A stretch of DNA of 64,000 bases from Oceanicaulis sp. (GTDB lineage: Bacteria > Pseudomonadota > Alphaproteobacteria > Caulobacterales > Maricaulaceae). Shown here piece after piece: positions 1 through 8,001 of the stretch; position 1 is the stretch's first letter; each line of letters opens with the position of its first letter. Position numbers and translations under genes: made by a program. The notes below the pieces were generated by a model that was not told the origin of the DNA, ran no database searches, and saw nothing but the letters and a program-made list of their open reading frames with translations. The stretch lies in assembly GCA_040112665.1 (NCBI GenBank), contig CP157796.1, forward strand, positions 1,118,813 through 1,182,812. The letters run 5' to 3'.

Positions 1-1
1 G

Positions 2-286
2 CCCGGACCGATCGAGCCTGGCGGCCCTGAAGAGCGGCGTACGCGGCTCGATCTCGACGCGCTGGCTGAGGCGGTCAAAGCGGCGGGCGCAGACGTCGAG
101 GTCAGCGAAGACGCGGGGCGCTATGTCTGCGAGTTCACGTATTATCTGGCGCTGGGCCGCTTCAGCGCGCCGGCGGTTTTCGTCCACCTGCCGATGACCG
201 GAACGCCCGGCGCGGCGCTCACCGCGGCCGAAGCCGCCGACGCGCTGCGCGCCGTGATTGCGGCGGCGGCGCGCTTTACGCGATGA
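2..286 (+). CDS. pcp: Pyroglutamyl-peptidase I (peptidase C15), 3' part
   Basis: The window opens inside this gene; the last 94 residues are readable in frame 2. Peptidase C15 removes N-terminal pyroglutamate from peptides in the cytoplasm. The catalytic cysteine context DAGRYVCE and the catalytic histidine context FVHLP are both visible at the spacing expected for the family, so the visible half looks functional. The glutamate of the triad would lie upstream of the window. The 3' end overlaps by 11 bases the convergent DUF465 gene. The family call is from motifs only; the start is not seen. Confidence 0.85.
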   Translation, partial: PGPIEPGGPEERRTRLDLDALAEAVKAAGADVEVSEDAGRYVCEFTYYLALGRFSAPAVFVHLPMTGTPGAALTAAEAADALRAVIAAAARFTR

Positions 287-485
287 TGTCGGGGTGCAGG
301 AGATCCTCGATGCGGAAGATCTCGTCCTTGAGCTGAAGCTTGCGGCGCTTCAGGCGCATGACCTTGAGCTGATCGACCACGCCGCACATGGTCAGCGCGC
401 TCACCTCGGCGTCCAGCGCGCGGTGTTCACGTTCGAGGTCTGCAAGGCGCCGCCTGAGGGCGGTTTCGTCGAATTCGCCGTCCAT
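276..485 (-). CDS. DUF465 (YdcH-like) small coiled-coil protein
   Basis: A 69-residue, highly charged protein with heptad-like leucines (RRRLADLEREHRALDAEV) and the C-terminal LKRRKLQLKDEIFRIEDLL pattern of the DUF465/YdcH family. Its function is unknown; the sequence predicts a helical hairpin or coiled coil with no signal peptide. It is convergent with the C15 peptidase gene. A second DUF465 gene lies about 1.3 kb away at 1831-2001, so the locus carries a diverged pair. Confidence 0.85.
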   Translation of the reverse strand: MDGEFDETALRRRLADLEREHRALDAEVSALTMCGVVDQLKVMRLKRRKLQLKDEIFRIEDLLHPDIIA

Positions 486-602
486 GCCGGTCCCGGATCG
501 CTGAGATCGCGCCGCGCGAGCCGCGCGCGCCGATGTCTAGATTAAGCCAGCCGCGCCGGCCGCCGGTCGCATCGTGCGGCCTCCTGCGCGAGGCTGTGGA
601 TA

Positions 603-1091
603 TTACACATTTTTCGCCGCCGAGAAAATGGTCTTAACAAATCCGGTCCGGACTGGACGCCCGATGGCGGCGCCGTAGGCGATAAGCGCCGCGTCCGCGG
701 TTTCCTGCGCGTCGCCGCCATGAGCGGGGCAAGCGGCGGCGAGCGGTTCGAGCGCGGCCTGCTGCAGGCGCTCGGCTTCGAGCTCGTCGGCGAGGATGGA
801 TTTGCGCAGGGCCGCCGCGGCCTCGGCGTCGACGAAGTCCGGCGCGGGTTTCAGCGCGTCGCGCGCTGCGCGCAGCGGCTTGACCACGCGGCCTGACCAG
901 ATCGCGCTCGTCTCGATCGCTTCGTCCAGCGCCGGGGCGGGATCGCGGCCGGTGAACGCCGCCCAGCAGATGAACAGGGCGAGATTGACGTCGAAGCCGG
1001 CGGACTGGAGATCGAGGCACGCCTCTTTCACCCCCGGCCGGCCATAGACCGCGAGCGAGAAATCCCAGAAGCCGAGCGCCTCTTCGCTCAT
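603..1091 (-). CDS. TIGR02444 family protein
   Basis: A 162-residue protein with the family N-terminus: FWDFSLAVYGRPGVKEACL, then LQSAGFDVNLALFICWAAF. Members are cytosolic, alpha-helical and of unknown function. The start codon overlaps the stop of ubiX in an ATGA arrangement (1088-1091), so it is very likely translationally coupled to ubiX and expressed from the same promoter. No catalytic motif is recognisable. Confidence 0.85.
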   Translation of the reverse strand: MSEEALGFWDFSLAVYGRPGVKEACLDLQSAGFDVNLALFICWAAFTGRDPAPALDEAIETSAIWSGRVVKPLRAARDALKPAPDFVDAEAAAALRKSILADELEAERLQQAALEPLAAACPAHGGDAQETADAALIAYGAAIGRPVRTGFVKTIFSAAKNV

Positions 1092-1720
1092 TCAGCCGCC
1101 TTGCCCGCACGCCGGGCCGCGCCGGGCCGGCGGCCCTGGGTCAAGTCCTCGCCCCAGCGCCGGGTGGATTTCCAGTCCAGCCCGAACAGATCGAGCGCCC
1201 GGCCGACCGACTGGTCGACCATCGCTTCAAGGCTTTCAGGCCGCGCATAGAAGGCGGGAAGGGGCGGCATGATGATCGCGCCCATTTCCGTGAGCTGCGT
1301 CATGGTCCTGAGATGGCCCAGGTGAAACGGCGTCTCACGCACCATCAGCACCAGCCTGCGCCGCTCCTTCAGCACCACGTCGGCGGCGCGAGTGAGAAGC
1401 GAGCTGGTCACGCCGGTGGCGATCTCGCTCATCGTCCTGACAGAGCACGGCGCGATCAGCATGCCCAGCGTGCGAAACGAGCCAGACGCGATCGGCGCGC
1501 CGATATCGGGCATGGCGTAGACATGATCGGCGCGTGCGGCCAAAGCGGCGGGCTTCAGACCGGTCTCGTAGCCCAGCGTCATTTCCGCCGCGCGGGAGGC
1601 GACCAGATGGCGCTCCACGCCCAGCTCGCCCAGCGCGTCGAGCGCCCGCACGCCGTAGATCACGCCCGAGGCGCCGGACACGCCGAGGATTAGCCTTTGC
1701 CGCTCAGAGGGATCGCTCAC
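1088..1720 (-). CDS. ubiX: Flavin prenyltransferase UbiX
   Basis: UbiX attaches a dimethylallyl group to FMN to make prenyl-FMN, the cofactor of the UbiD decarboxylase in ubiquinone synthesis. Visible hallmarks are the N-terminal Rossmann-like GVSGASGVIYG, the central SVRTMSEIATG segment and RETPFHLGHLRTM near the C-terminus, all at family positions. I use the GTG at 1720 (210 residues), because the open frame upstream to 1828 encodes non-conserved sequence before the SGASG motif. It heads a two-gene operon with the TIGR02444 gene. UbiD is not in the window. Confidence 0.9.
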   Translation of the reverse strand: MSDPSERQRLILGVSGASGVIYGVRALDALGELGVERHLVASRAAEMTLGYETGLKPAALAARADHVYAMPDIGAPIASGSFRTLGMLIAPCSVRTMSEIATGVTSSLLTRAADVVLKERRRLVLMVRETPFHLGHLRTMTQLTEMGAIIMPPLPAFYARPESLEAMVDQSVGRALDLFGLDWKSTRRWGEDLTQGRRPGAARRAGKAAE

Positions 1721-1830
1721 GCCTTGTTCACTCCGTCCTGATTTTGTCCGTGACCCGGACGTTTTTGTGAATTGCCAGACCCGCGCAAGGGGTGTTTCAA
1801 TCCTAGTCCCACTCAGCAAGGGAGGCATAT

Positions 1831-2001
1831 ATGGCCGCTGAAGCCCGTATTCGTGAGCTCGACGCCCGCCACGCGAAACTGGAGGGCCAGATCACCGAAG
1901 CCATGAAATCGCCCGCCTCGGACTCGCTTCAAGTCGCCGCCCTCAAAAAACAGAAACTCAGGCTCAAGGAAGAGATCGAGCAGCTCCGACGACGACATTG
2001 A
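1831..2001 (+). CDS. DUF465 (YdcH-like) small protein, second copy
   Basis: A 56-residue ORF starting with MAAEARIRELDARHAKLEG and ending KKQKLRLKEEIEQLRRRH, the DUF465 signature. A strong ribosome-binding site (AAGGGAGG) lies seven bases before the ATG, and a perfect rho-independent terminator follows at 2027-2053, so this is a self-contained transcription unit. It is divergent from ubiX. Predicted all-helical; function unknown. Confidence 0.85.
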   Translation: MAAEARIRELDARHAKLEGQITEAMKSPASDSLQVAALKKQKLRLKEEIEQLRRRH

Positions 2002-2024
2002 CGGCGCGCTCTCTCACACCGGAG

Positions 2025-2053
2025 AAGGCGGGCGCTGCGGCGCCCGCCTTTTT
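2025..2053 (+). terminator. Rho-independent terminator after the DUF465 gene
   Basis: A perfect 9-bp stem, GGCGGGCGC against GCGCCCGCC, with a TGCG loop and five T residues. It lies 25 bases after the stop of the 1831-2001 gene. Confidence 0.9.
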
Positions 2054-2141
2054 CATATCCGGAACCGGTCGCCGCGCCTGCGGATTGCCCCACCGGCCCG
2101 CAGGGCCCATCTTTAACCGGACCGCAGCGTTCAGGACCACC

Positions 2142-2999
2142 ATGACGCCCTTCCGCCTTCTCATGATCGCCGCCGCGCTCGCCGCCATGGCCGCCGCGCC
2201 TGCGAACGCCCAGCGCGCTGATCTCTGCCCCCAAGGCTATACCGCGCTTGAAGACTCCGACGCCGAGACCGCGATCGGCGCGTTCGAGGCCTGCCTCGCC
2301 GAGCGGCTCTACGACTGGCCGGTCGAGGCCGAGCTCCGCGCCCGGCTCGGCGCGGCCCAGCTCGCCGCCGGCGCCCACGAAGACGCGCTTCTGACCTATA
2401 ATCAGGTCTTCGCCCTGGTCGGCGGCAATGGCGGCGATGTCGACACGCCGCTGATCCGCAGGAACCGGGCGATGGCCTATCTCGCCCTGAACCGCCCCGC
2501 CGAAGCGCTCGAAGATCTCGACCGCGCCCTGGCCCTGCGCCCTGACGACGCCTTCGCCCAGCTTCTGGCGGGCTCGGCCTATCTCGACCTCAAGCAGCCC
2601 GAACTCGCCGTCGCCGCCTTCGACGCCGCCTTGAGGCGCGACCCGGACTATCTCAGCGCCCGCATCGGCCGCTCGGCCGCCTTCGTCGAGATGGGCTTCG
2701 CGGAGGAAGGCGTCGCTGACGGCCGTGAGGCGGTCGCGATCGCGCCAGACGACGCCGGCGCGCTCAACGCGCTGTGCTGGGCGCTGGTCAAGGCCGGCCG
2801 CGCGGCGGACGGGCTCGATATCTGCGACGCCGCGGTCGAAGCCGATCCCGAAAGCGGCCAGATCGTCCATTCGCGCGCCGCAGCCCTCGAACAGCTCGGC
2901 CGCCACGACGAAGCCGCCGAGCTTTACGCCCGCGCCCACGCACTCGCGCCGGACGATCCGGAAGTCGCCGCCGATCATCACCGGGTGAACGGGGACTGA
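2142..2999 (+). CDS. Secreted tetratricopeptide-repeat protein
   Basis: A 285-residue protein. The first 23 residues are a signal peptide (LLMIAAALAAMAAAPANA, cleavage after AxA before QRADLC), so it acts in the periplasm. The rest is a run of TPR units: NRAMAYLALNRPAEALEDLDRALALRPDDAFAQ and three or four more helix pairs up to HALAPDDPEV. It has two cysteines shortly after the cleavage site. TPR proteins are scaffolds; the partner is unknown. The ATG at 2142 places the signal peptide at the N-terminus; the longer frame from 1998 overlaps the upstream terminator. Confidence 0.8.
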   Translation: MTPFRLLMIAAALAAMAAAPANAQRADLCPQGYTALEDSDAETAIGAFEACLAERLYDWPVEAELRARLGAAQLAAGAHEDALLTYNQVFALVGGNGGDVDTPLIRRNRAMAYLALNRPAEALEDLDRALALRPDDAFAQLLAGSAYLDLKQPELAVAAFDAALRRDPDYLSARIGRSAAFVEMGFAEEGVADGREAVAIAPDDAGALNALCWALVKAGRAADGLDICDAAVEADPESGQIVHSRAAALEQLGRHDEAAELYARAHALAPDDPEVAADHHRVNGD

Positions 3000-3078
3000 A
3001 CCGCCCCCGCCGCAACGGTTTACAATCGGGCGCGGCGCGTCTTTGATCGCGCGCCAGTTCGCTCGAGGAGCCCGCCCC

Positions 3079-3897
3079 ATGCCGACATCCGATCGCGTCG
3101 CCATCGTCACCGGAGGCGCCAACGGAATCGGCGCGGCCTGCGCCCGCCGCTTCGTCGACGAAGGGCTCAGCGTGGTCATCGCCGATGTCGACGAGGACGC
3201 CGGCGAAGCGCTCGCCAGCGATCTCGACGGCGGCAAGGAACGCGCGCTCTTCGTGCCCTGCGACGTCTCCGACAAGCTTTCGGTCGCCAATCTCATGGCC
3301 GAGACGCGCGCCGCGTTCGATCGGGTGGACGTGCTGGTGAACAACGCCGCCGTGGTGGCGGGCGGCGACGTGCTCGAGCTATCGCTCGACGATTTCGACA
3401 AGGTGATGGGCGTGAACGTGCGCGGCGCCTTCCTGGTCGCGCGCGCCTGCGCCAAACAGATGATCGAGCAGATCGAGGCTGAAGGCACGCGCACCGAGGA
3501 CTGCCGCAAGCGCTACGCCATCGTGAACATGAGCTCGGTCAACGCCCAGGTCGCCATCCCCGATCAGCTCGCTTACGTCGCCAGCAAGGGCGCGCTCAAC
3601 CAGATGACCAAGGCGATGGCGCTCTCGCTCGCCCCGTGGGGCGTGCGCGTGAACGCGGTAGGGCCGGGCTCGATCAACACCGAGATCCTGAAAAAAGTCG
3701 CCGACGATAAGGCGGCGATGAACCGGATCCTCTCGCGAACCCCGCTGGCGCGCCTGGGCGACCCCGACGAGATCGCCGGCGTGACCTGGTTCCTCGCCTC
3801 GAAGGACGCCAGCTACGTCACCGGCGAATGCGTCTACGCCGACGGCGGCCGCCTGGCGCTGAACTACACGATTAAGCCGGAAGATTACGAGGATTGA
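3079..3897 (+). CDS. Short-chain dehydrogenase/reductase (classical SDR)
   Basis: A 272-residue NAD(P)-dependent oxidoreductase. Seen directly: the cofactor motif TGGANGIG at residues 11-18, ADVDE after the second strand (an acidic residue suggesting NAD(H) preference), NNAAV, the catalytic Ser in NMSSVN and Y-x3-K in YVASKGALN, and the C-terminal YVTGECVYADGG. The substrate cannot be told from sequence. The start at 3079 is chosen because the TSDRVAIVTGG strand follows directly. A bidirectional terminator separates it from the convergent trcR. Confidence 0.85.
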   Translation: MPTSDRVAIVTGGANGIGAACARRFVDEGLSVVIADVDEDAGEALASDLDGGKERALFVPCDVSDKLSVANLMAETRAAFDRVDVLVNNAAVVAGGDVLELSLDDFDKVMGVNVRGAFLVARACAKQMIEQIEAEGTRTEDCRKRYAIVNMSSVNAQVAIPDQLAYVASKGALNQMTKAMALSLAPWGVRVNAVGPGSINTEILKKVADDKAAMNRILSRTPLARLGDPDEIAGVTWFLASKDASYVTGECVYADGGRLALNYTIKPEDYED

Positions 3898-3902
3898 CAC
3901 GA

Positions 3903-3930
3903 AAAGCCCGGCCGCGCGGGGCCGGGCTTT
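3903..3930. terminator. Bidirectional terminator between the SDR gene and trcR
   Basis: An 11-bp perfect inverted repeat, AAAGCCCGGCC against GGCCGGGCTTT, with a 6-base loop. It lies between two convergent genes and has A/T runs on both ends of the stem, so it can stop transcription from either side. Confidence 0.85.
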
Positions 3931-3956
3931 GACGTTCGGGGCGGCGCCGGGACGCC

Positions 3957-4607
3957 CTAGTCGTTCTTGGGCTTGCCGAACAGCTCGTCGAGCGTGGTCG
4001 GGGCGTTGGCCATGTCGTTCTCCTCGGCGGGACGCAGCGTGTCCTCTTCCTTCTCGATCTGGCCTTCGTCTTCCATCTGCTTTCTGCGGTCGGACGCCTT
4101 GGCGACCATGGCGTCCAGATCGATCTGGCTGCACAGGCCCAGCGAGACCGGGTCGGTCGGCTTGATGTTCGGCGCGTTCCAGTGGCTGCGCTCGCGCACG
4201 GCCTGGATCGTGGTCTTGGTCGTGCCGATCAGCTTGGAGATCTGCGCGTCGGTCAGCTCTGGATGGTTCCTGACCAGCCAGGCGATGGCGTCGGGCCGGT
4301 TCTGGCGGCGCGAGAGCGGGGTGTAGCGCGGGCCCTTGCGCTTGCCTTCCTGCAGCTCGGCGTATTTCGGCTTGGACGCCGTCATCCGGTAGTCGGGGTT
4401 CTTCTCGGCCTTGGCGAGCTCTTCGCGCTCGAGCTGGCCGGCCGCGATCGGGTCCGAGCCGCGCACGCCGGCGGCCACGTCGCCGTCGGCGATGCCCTTG
4501 ACTTCCAGATGGTGCAGCCCGGTGAAATCGGCGATCTGCTCGAAGGTCAGGGCGGTGTTGTCCACCAGCCAGACCGCGGTCGCCTTGGGCATCAGAATTT
4601 CGGCCAT
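3957..4607 (-). CDS. trcR: Cell-cycle transcriptional regulator TrcR (DUF1013)
   Basis: A 216-residue DUF1013 protein. The N-terminus, MAEILMPKATAVWLVDNTAL followed by TFEQIADFTGLHHLEVKGIADG, is a conserved helix-turn-helix-like region; a second one is LTDAQISKLIGTTKTTIQAVRERSHW. The family is an alphaproteobacterial cell-cycle regulator linked to CtrA control; that role is family knowledge, not seen here. The C-terminal 40 residues are acidic and probably disordered. The ATG at 4607 is chosen over an upstream GTG-type extension because family members begin MAEILMPKATAVWL. Confidence 0.88.
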   Translation of the reverse strand: MAEILMPKATAVWLVDNTALTFEQIADFTGLHHLEVKGIADGDVAAGVRGSDPIAAGQLEREELAKAEKNPDYRMTASKPKYAELQEGKRKGPRYTPLSRRQNRPDAIAWLVRNHPELTDAQISKLIGTTKTTIQAVRERSHWNAPNIKPTDPVSLGLCSQIDLDAMVAKASDRRKQMEDEGQIEKEEDTLRPAEENDMANAPTTLDELFGKPKND

Positions 4608-4633
4608 GTCCTGTCCTCGTCGCGTCAAAAAGA

Positions 4634-4657
4634 AAGCCCGGCGCGGTCGCCGGGCTT
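4634..4657 (-). terminator. Terminator downstream of the quinone oxidoreductase gene
   Basis: A perfect 10-bp stem, AAGCCCGGCG against CGCCGGGCTT, with a CGGT loop. It is followed on the minus strand by a TTCTTTTT tract. It lies about 100 bases after the stop of the 4761-5738 gene and 27 bases before the trcR start. Confidence 0.8.
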
Positions 4658-4760
4658 GTCCGTGAACCGACCCCGCGAAGCGTCCATGAGGACCGTGCTT
4701 CGTGAGGATTTCGCCTCTCCTATATCGCGCCGCGGCGCGCGTGGGAACACCCCTTTGACG

Positions 4761-5738
4761 TCAGGGCGTGAGCAAGATCTTGCCCGCATGGGCCATCTGA
4801 TCCATGCGCGCATGCGCCTCGCCCGCGTCTTCGAGGGAAAACACCGAGTCGATCACCGGCCGCACCGCGCCTGATCTCACCCAGGGCCAGACCTTGCCCT
4901 TCACCGCGTCGGCGATCGCGGCTTTTTCTGCTGCGGGGCGTGACCGCAGGGTGGAGCCTGTCAGCGTCTGGCGCTTGAGCATCAGCCGCATCAGGTCGAC
5001 CTCCACCCGCGAGCCCTTGAGAAACGCGATCATCGAGACCCGGCCGCCGAAATTGAGCGCCGACAGGTTTTTGTCGACATAGTCCCCGCCGACCATGTCC
5101 AGGATCACGTCCACCCCGCCCGCGTCCTTTATGGACGCCGCCCAGTCCTCCTCGCGATAGTTGAAGGCCCGGTCCGCGCCGAGCTTTTCGCACAGCGCGG
5201 TCTTCCCGGCCGAGCCGGCGGTAGCGAACACGCGCGCGCCATGGGCCTTGGCCATCTGGATCGCCGTCGTGCCGATCCCGCTCGCGCCGCCATGCACCAG
5301 GAAGGTTTCCCCGGGCGACAGCCCGCACGTGTCGAACACGTTCGACCAGACGGTGAAGACCGTCTCGGGCAGGCCCGCGGCGTCGATCAGATCGATCCCT
5401 TCCGGCGCGGCGATCACCGAGCCTGCGTCGGCGCGGGCGATGTCCGCATAGCCGCCGCCGGCGACGAGCGCGACGACCGGCTGGCCGGGCCTGAACGGCG
5501 CGCCTTCGCCCGCATCGCGCACCGTGCCGGACACTTCCAGGCCCAGCCCCTCGGGCGCGCCGGGCGGGGGCGGGTAGAAGCCCATCCGCTCGAACACGTC
5601 GGGCCGGTTGATCCCGGCGGCGGCGACGTCGATCAGCACTTCGCCCCGGCCTGCGGGCGCGAGCTCGCGCTCTTCGATCCTTAGCGCGTCGGGGCCGCCG
5701 GGCTGGGGCGCGGTGACGATGCGGGTGCGATGGGTCAT
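4761..5738 (-). CDS. PIG3-type NAD(P)H quinone oxidoreductase
   Basis: A 325-residue zinc-independent medium-chain dehydrogenase. The N-terminal GroES-like domain carries AAGINRPDVFERMGFYPPPPG, typical of the PIG3/TIGR02824 branch. The Rossmann domain has LVHGGASGIGTTAIQMAKA at about 145 and the NADPH-binding TAGSAGKTALCEKLGAD. The expected role is one- or two-electron reduction of quinones in the cytosol. It stands alone, divergent from the DUF1192 gene, with its own terminator. Confidence 0.88.
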   Translation of the reverse strand: MTHRTRIVTAPQPGGPDALRIEERELAPAGRGEVLIDVAAAGINRPDVFERMGFYPPPPGAPEGLGLEVSGTVRDAGEGAPFRPGQPVVALVAGGGYADIARADAGSVIAAPEGIDLIDAAGLPETVFTVWSNVFDTCGLSPGETFLVHGGASGIGTTAIQMAKAHGARVFATAGSAGKTALCEKLGADRAFNYREEDWAASIKDAGGVDVILDMVGGDYVDKNLSALNFGGRVSMIAFLKGSRVEVDLMRLMLKRQTLTGSTLRSRPAAEKAAIADAVKGKVWPWVRSGAVRPVIDSVFSLEDAGEAHARMDQMAHAGKILLTP

Positions 5739-5807
5739 GGGGCGGGACTCTTTCTGGCCGGTGGTTTATTCTCGTCCCGACATGACACGACCAGCGGGTG
5801 GAAGGCC

Positions 5808-5996
5808 ATGTTCGAAGACGAGCCGGGAAAGCAAAAAGAAACCATAACGCCAGGCGAGGACCTGTCGATCTTCGGTCTCGAGCAGCTTTCCGAGCGCAAG
5901 CGCGTTCTTGAAGCCGAGATCGCCCGGACCGAGGCGATGATCGCCAGCAAGACGAAGGGCCGCGCCTCGGCCGAAGCCCTGTTCAAAAAGGGCTGA
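5808..5996 (+). CDS. DUF1192 family small protein
   Basis: A 62-residue protein: MFEDEPGKQKETITPGEDLS, then IFGLEQLSERKRVLEAEIARTEAMIASK. This matches the DUF1192 family of alphaproteobacteria (function unknown), with an N-terminal acidic segment and a C-terminal helix. The start is set by the purine-rich GTGGAAGG just before the ATG; the frame is open further upstream but runs into the divergent quinone reductase. It lies 94 bases upstream of rcdA and may share its transcript. Confidence 0.8.
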   Translation: MFEDEPGKQKETITPGEDLSIFGLEQLSERKRVLEAEIARTEAMIASKTKGRASAEALFKKG

Positions 5997-6090
5997 CTGG
6001 TCCGGGGCTTGCACCTGCGCCCTGAAAGCCGTCCGCTTCCGGCACATCCCGGGACGGGCAGAGGGAAACGAGCTTGAGACGGGAAACGCC

Positions 6091-6612
6091 ATGACCCCGG
6101 TGGACGCCAAGAGCAGCGCCGACGTGAAGGCGCGGGTCGCCGACTTCGCGGCCTCAGAAATGTTCCGCCGCCTGTTTCGCGAGGGCATGGACCTCGTCGA
6201 GGAGACGGCGAGCTATCTCGACGGTCCGGGCCGGGAGGACGCCAAGCGGCTGGGCCGCACCGGCGCGCTGTCCTACGCGGCGGACTCCATGGCGCTGACC
6301 ACCCAGCTGATGCAGTGCGCGAGCTGGCTCCTGACCCAGCGCGCCGTGGCCGAAGGCGATATGAGCCCGGCCGAAGCCGCCGAGCAGCGCTACCGCCTCA
6401 CGCCGTCCAAGCTCAAGGACGCGTCCTGGCCGGCCGGGGACGATCCCTGCCCGCCGCGCCTGGGCGATCTCGCTCTGCGCGCCCGCACCCTGCACGAGCG
6501 GCTGTCCCGGCTCGACCGCTCGCTGTTCGAGGCGGCCGAGCTCCAAGCCGACACCGCCCCCAACCCCGTCGCCAGCCAGCTCGACCGGCTGAACCAGGCG
6601 TTCGGGCGGTAG
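6091..6612 (+). CDS. rcdA: RcdA-like regulator of CtrA degradation (DUF1465)
   Basis: A 173-residue DUF1465 protein. In Caulobacter the family member RcdA is an adaptor that helps ClpXP degrade the master regulator CtrA; this comes from family knowledge. Here the long helices FAASEMFRRLFREGMDLVEETASYLD, SYAADSMALTTQLMQCASWLL and LGDLALRARTLHERLSRLDRSLFE form the expected three-helix bundle, followed by a short disordered tail. A GGGAAA ribosome-binding site precedes the ATG. With trcR 1.5 kb upstream, this stretch holds two cell-cycle genes. Confidence 0.85.
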   Translation: MTPVDAKSSADVKARVADFAASEMFRRLFREGMDLVEETASYLDGPGREDAKRLGRTGALSYAADSMALTTQLMQCASWLLTQRAVAEGDMSPAEAAEQRYRLTPSKLKDASWPAGDDPCPPRLGDLALRARTLHERLSRLDRSLFEAAELQADTAPNPVASQLDRLNQAFGR

Positions 6613-6672
6613 GCCCTCATCAGCTGTTGCAGGCGGCCACCGCGCCGTGTGCGGCCTGAAGACGCCGAGGGA

Positions 6673-7296
6673 TCATTCTTCGGCCTCCAGCGCGGCGAGC
6701 ACGGCGCGCGCGTCGCGCTCCATCCGGTCGATTTCGAGATCCAGGGACCAGGATCCGCGCACGACGGCCTTGAGCGCGGTGACTGCTGATGCGTCATCTC
6801 GCAGGCGCGTGAGCGCGGCGTCGGCGACGGCGGCGGGCGGAGCCCCGTCGCCTGCAGGCTCGAGAGGGTCTCTCAACTGCTCATAGACCCAGCGCTGCGT
6901 CTCCAGCGGCAACGCGGCCACCGCATGCGGCAGGTAATCGTCAAATACGCGGCGGCGCTGGAGATCGAACCCGGATTCCTGCGTGTCGGCGGCGCGATAA
7001 TAGGCCACGCCGGGATCGCCGTAGGGCCCGGTCTCGATCGCATCCAGCACGGCCAGGCCCGCCTCCCGGCGCAACGCTGACATCCGCCGCACAGACTGGT
7101 ACATGGACAGATCTGCGGTGATGTCGGCCCGGACGTCGGCGACGTATCGCTCGGCCAGCGCCCGGTCGGCGCGCGCCTCGTTCCAGGCGTTGATCTGAAA
7201 CCCGATCACCACGCCAGCGATGACGATCACGAACTCGGTCGCCACGGTGAGCCAGTTCTGGGTGCGGAAGGCGCGGGTGAGATTGTCGAGGATCAT
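6673..7296 (-). CDS. Single-pass membrane protein of unknown function
   Basis: A 207-residue protein. Residues about 16-38 are one transmembrane helix (WLTVATEFVIVIAGVVIGFQ) followed by INAWNEARADR, a signature of the DUF6090-like group of bacterial membrane proteins. The rest is a helical soluble domain rich in Arg and Asp, with no catalytic motif. It is convergent with rcdA and has no operon partner. I do not know its role. Confidence 0.7.
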   Translation of the reverse strand: MILDNLTRAFRTQNWLTVATEFVIVIAGVVIGFQINAWNEARADRALAERYVADVRADITADLSMYQSVRRMSALRREAGLAVLDAIETGPYGDPGVAYYRAADTQESGFDLQRRRVFDDYLPHAVAALPLETQRWVYEQLRDPLEPAGDGAPPAAVADAALTRLRDDASAVTALKAVVRGSWSLDLEIDRMERDARAVLAALEAEE

Positions 7297-7435
7297 GGAC
7301 GGCCCCAGCCATGAGGGCGCCCAGCATCGCGGTGTTTACGCGCGGTGGCAATTGTCCGGAATTGTCGGCCGCGCCGCCTGCGCGTCGCCCGTATTTCCCG
7401 CGCAGCGCTAAAACAGGAAGAGCCCGTCCTGGAAC

Positions 7436-7472
7436 GAAAAACGCCCGCAGCCGAGGGGAGACTGCGGGCGTT
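7436..7472 (-). terminator. Terminator of rpmE
   Basis: A perfect 11-bp inverted repeat, AACGCCCGCAG against CTGCGGGCGTT, with an 11-base loop. A run of T follows on the minus strand (CGTTTTTCG). It lies 63 bases downstream of rpmE. Confidence 0.85.
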
Positions 7473-7534
7473 CCTCTAAAGGTCTCGGCGGAGCTGGGCT
7501 CTCGCCCGTCCGATCGAGGGGGGATGGACGGATT

Positions 7535-7756
7535 TTAAACGCCGAAACCTTTGAACTTGTCCTTGAACTTCGACACGCGGCCGGCGCGGTCGACCAGGGT
7601 CTGCGCGCCGCCGGTCCAGGCCGGATGGGTGCGCGGATCGATGTCGAGATTGATCACGTCGCCTTCCTTGCCGAAGGTCGAGCGCGTCTTGAAGCGGCTG
7701 CCGTCCGTCATGACCACTTCGATGAAGTGATAGTCGGGGTGAATGTCCTGTTTCAT
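7535..7756 (-). CDS. rpmE: 50S ribosomal protein L31
   Basis: A 73-residue protein beginning [19 protein letters not shown] with the L31 core [26 protein letters not shown]. It lacks the four zinc-binding cysteines of the C+ type, so it is a zinc-independent (C-) L31. The ATG at 7756 is chosen because family members start MK-DIHP; the upstream frame is spurious. It is transcribed alone and ends at a good terminator. Confidence 0.95.
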   Translation of the reverse strand: MKQDIHPDYHFIEVVMTDGSRFKTRSTFGKEGDVINLDIDPRTHPAWTGGAQTLVDRAGRVSKFKDKFKGFGV

Positions 7757-8001
7757 CGCGCTCGCGACCCTCGTAACGTCGAGCGGGCGGCCGCGTTTCC
7801 GACCGCCCGCTGAATATCCTGCCGAATTCGAGGCGCGGTGTATACACGCGCGAGGCCCCGGTTTCAAGCGCCCGGACTCAGCGCGAAATTCTTCAAGAGC
7901 TTAGACGCAGCGGCGCCCTGCAAATCCTGTGGATATCCGTTGCGCACTTGCAAGCGGCGCGTCCGCAGGCCATCTCGGAACCCGAGTACAGGGAGAGCGA
8001 C

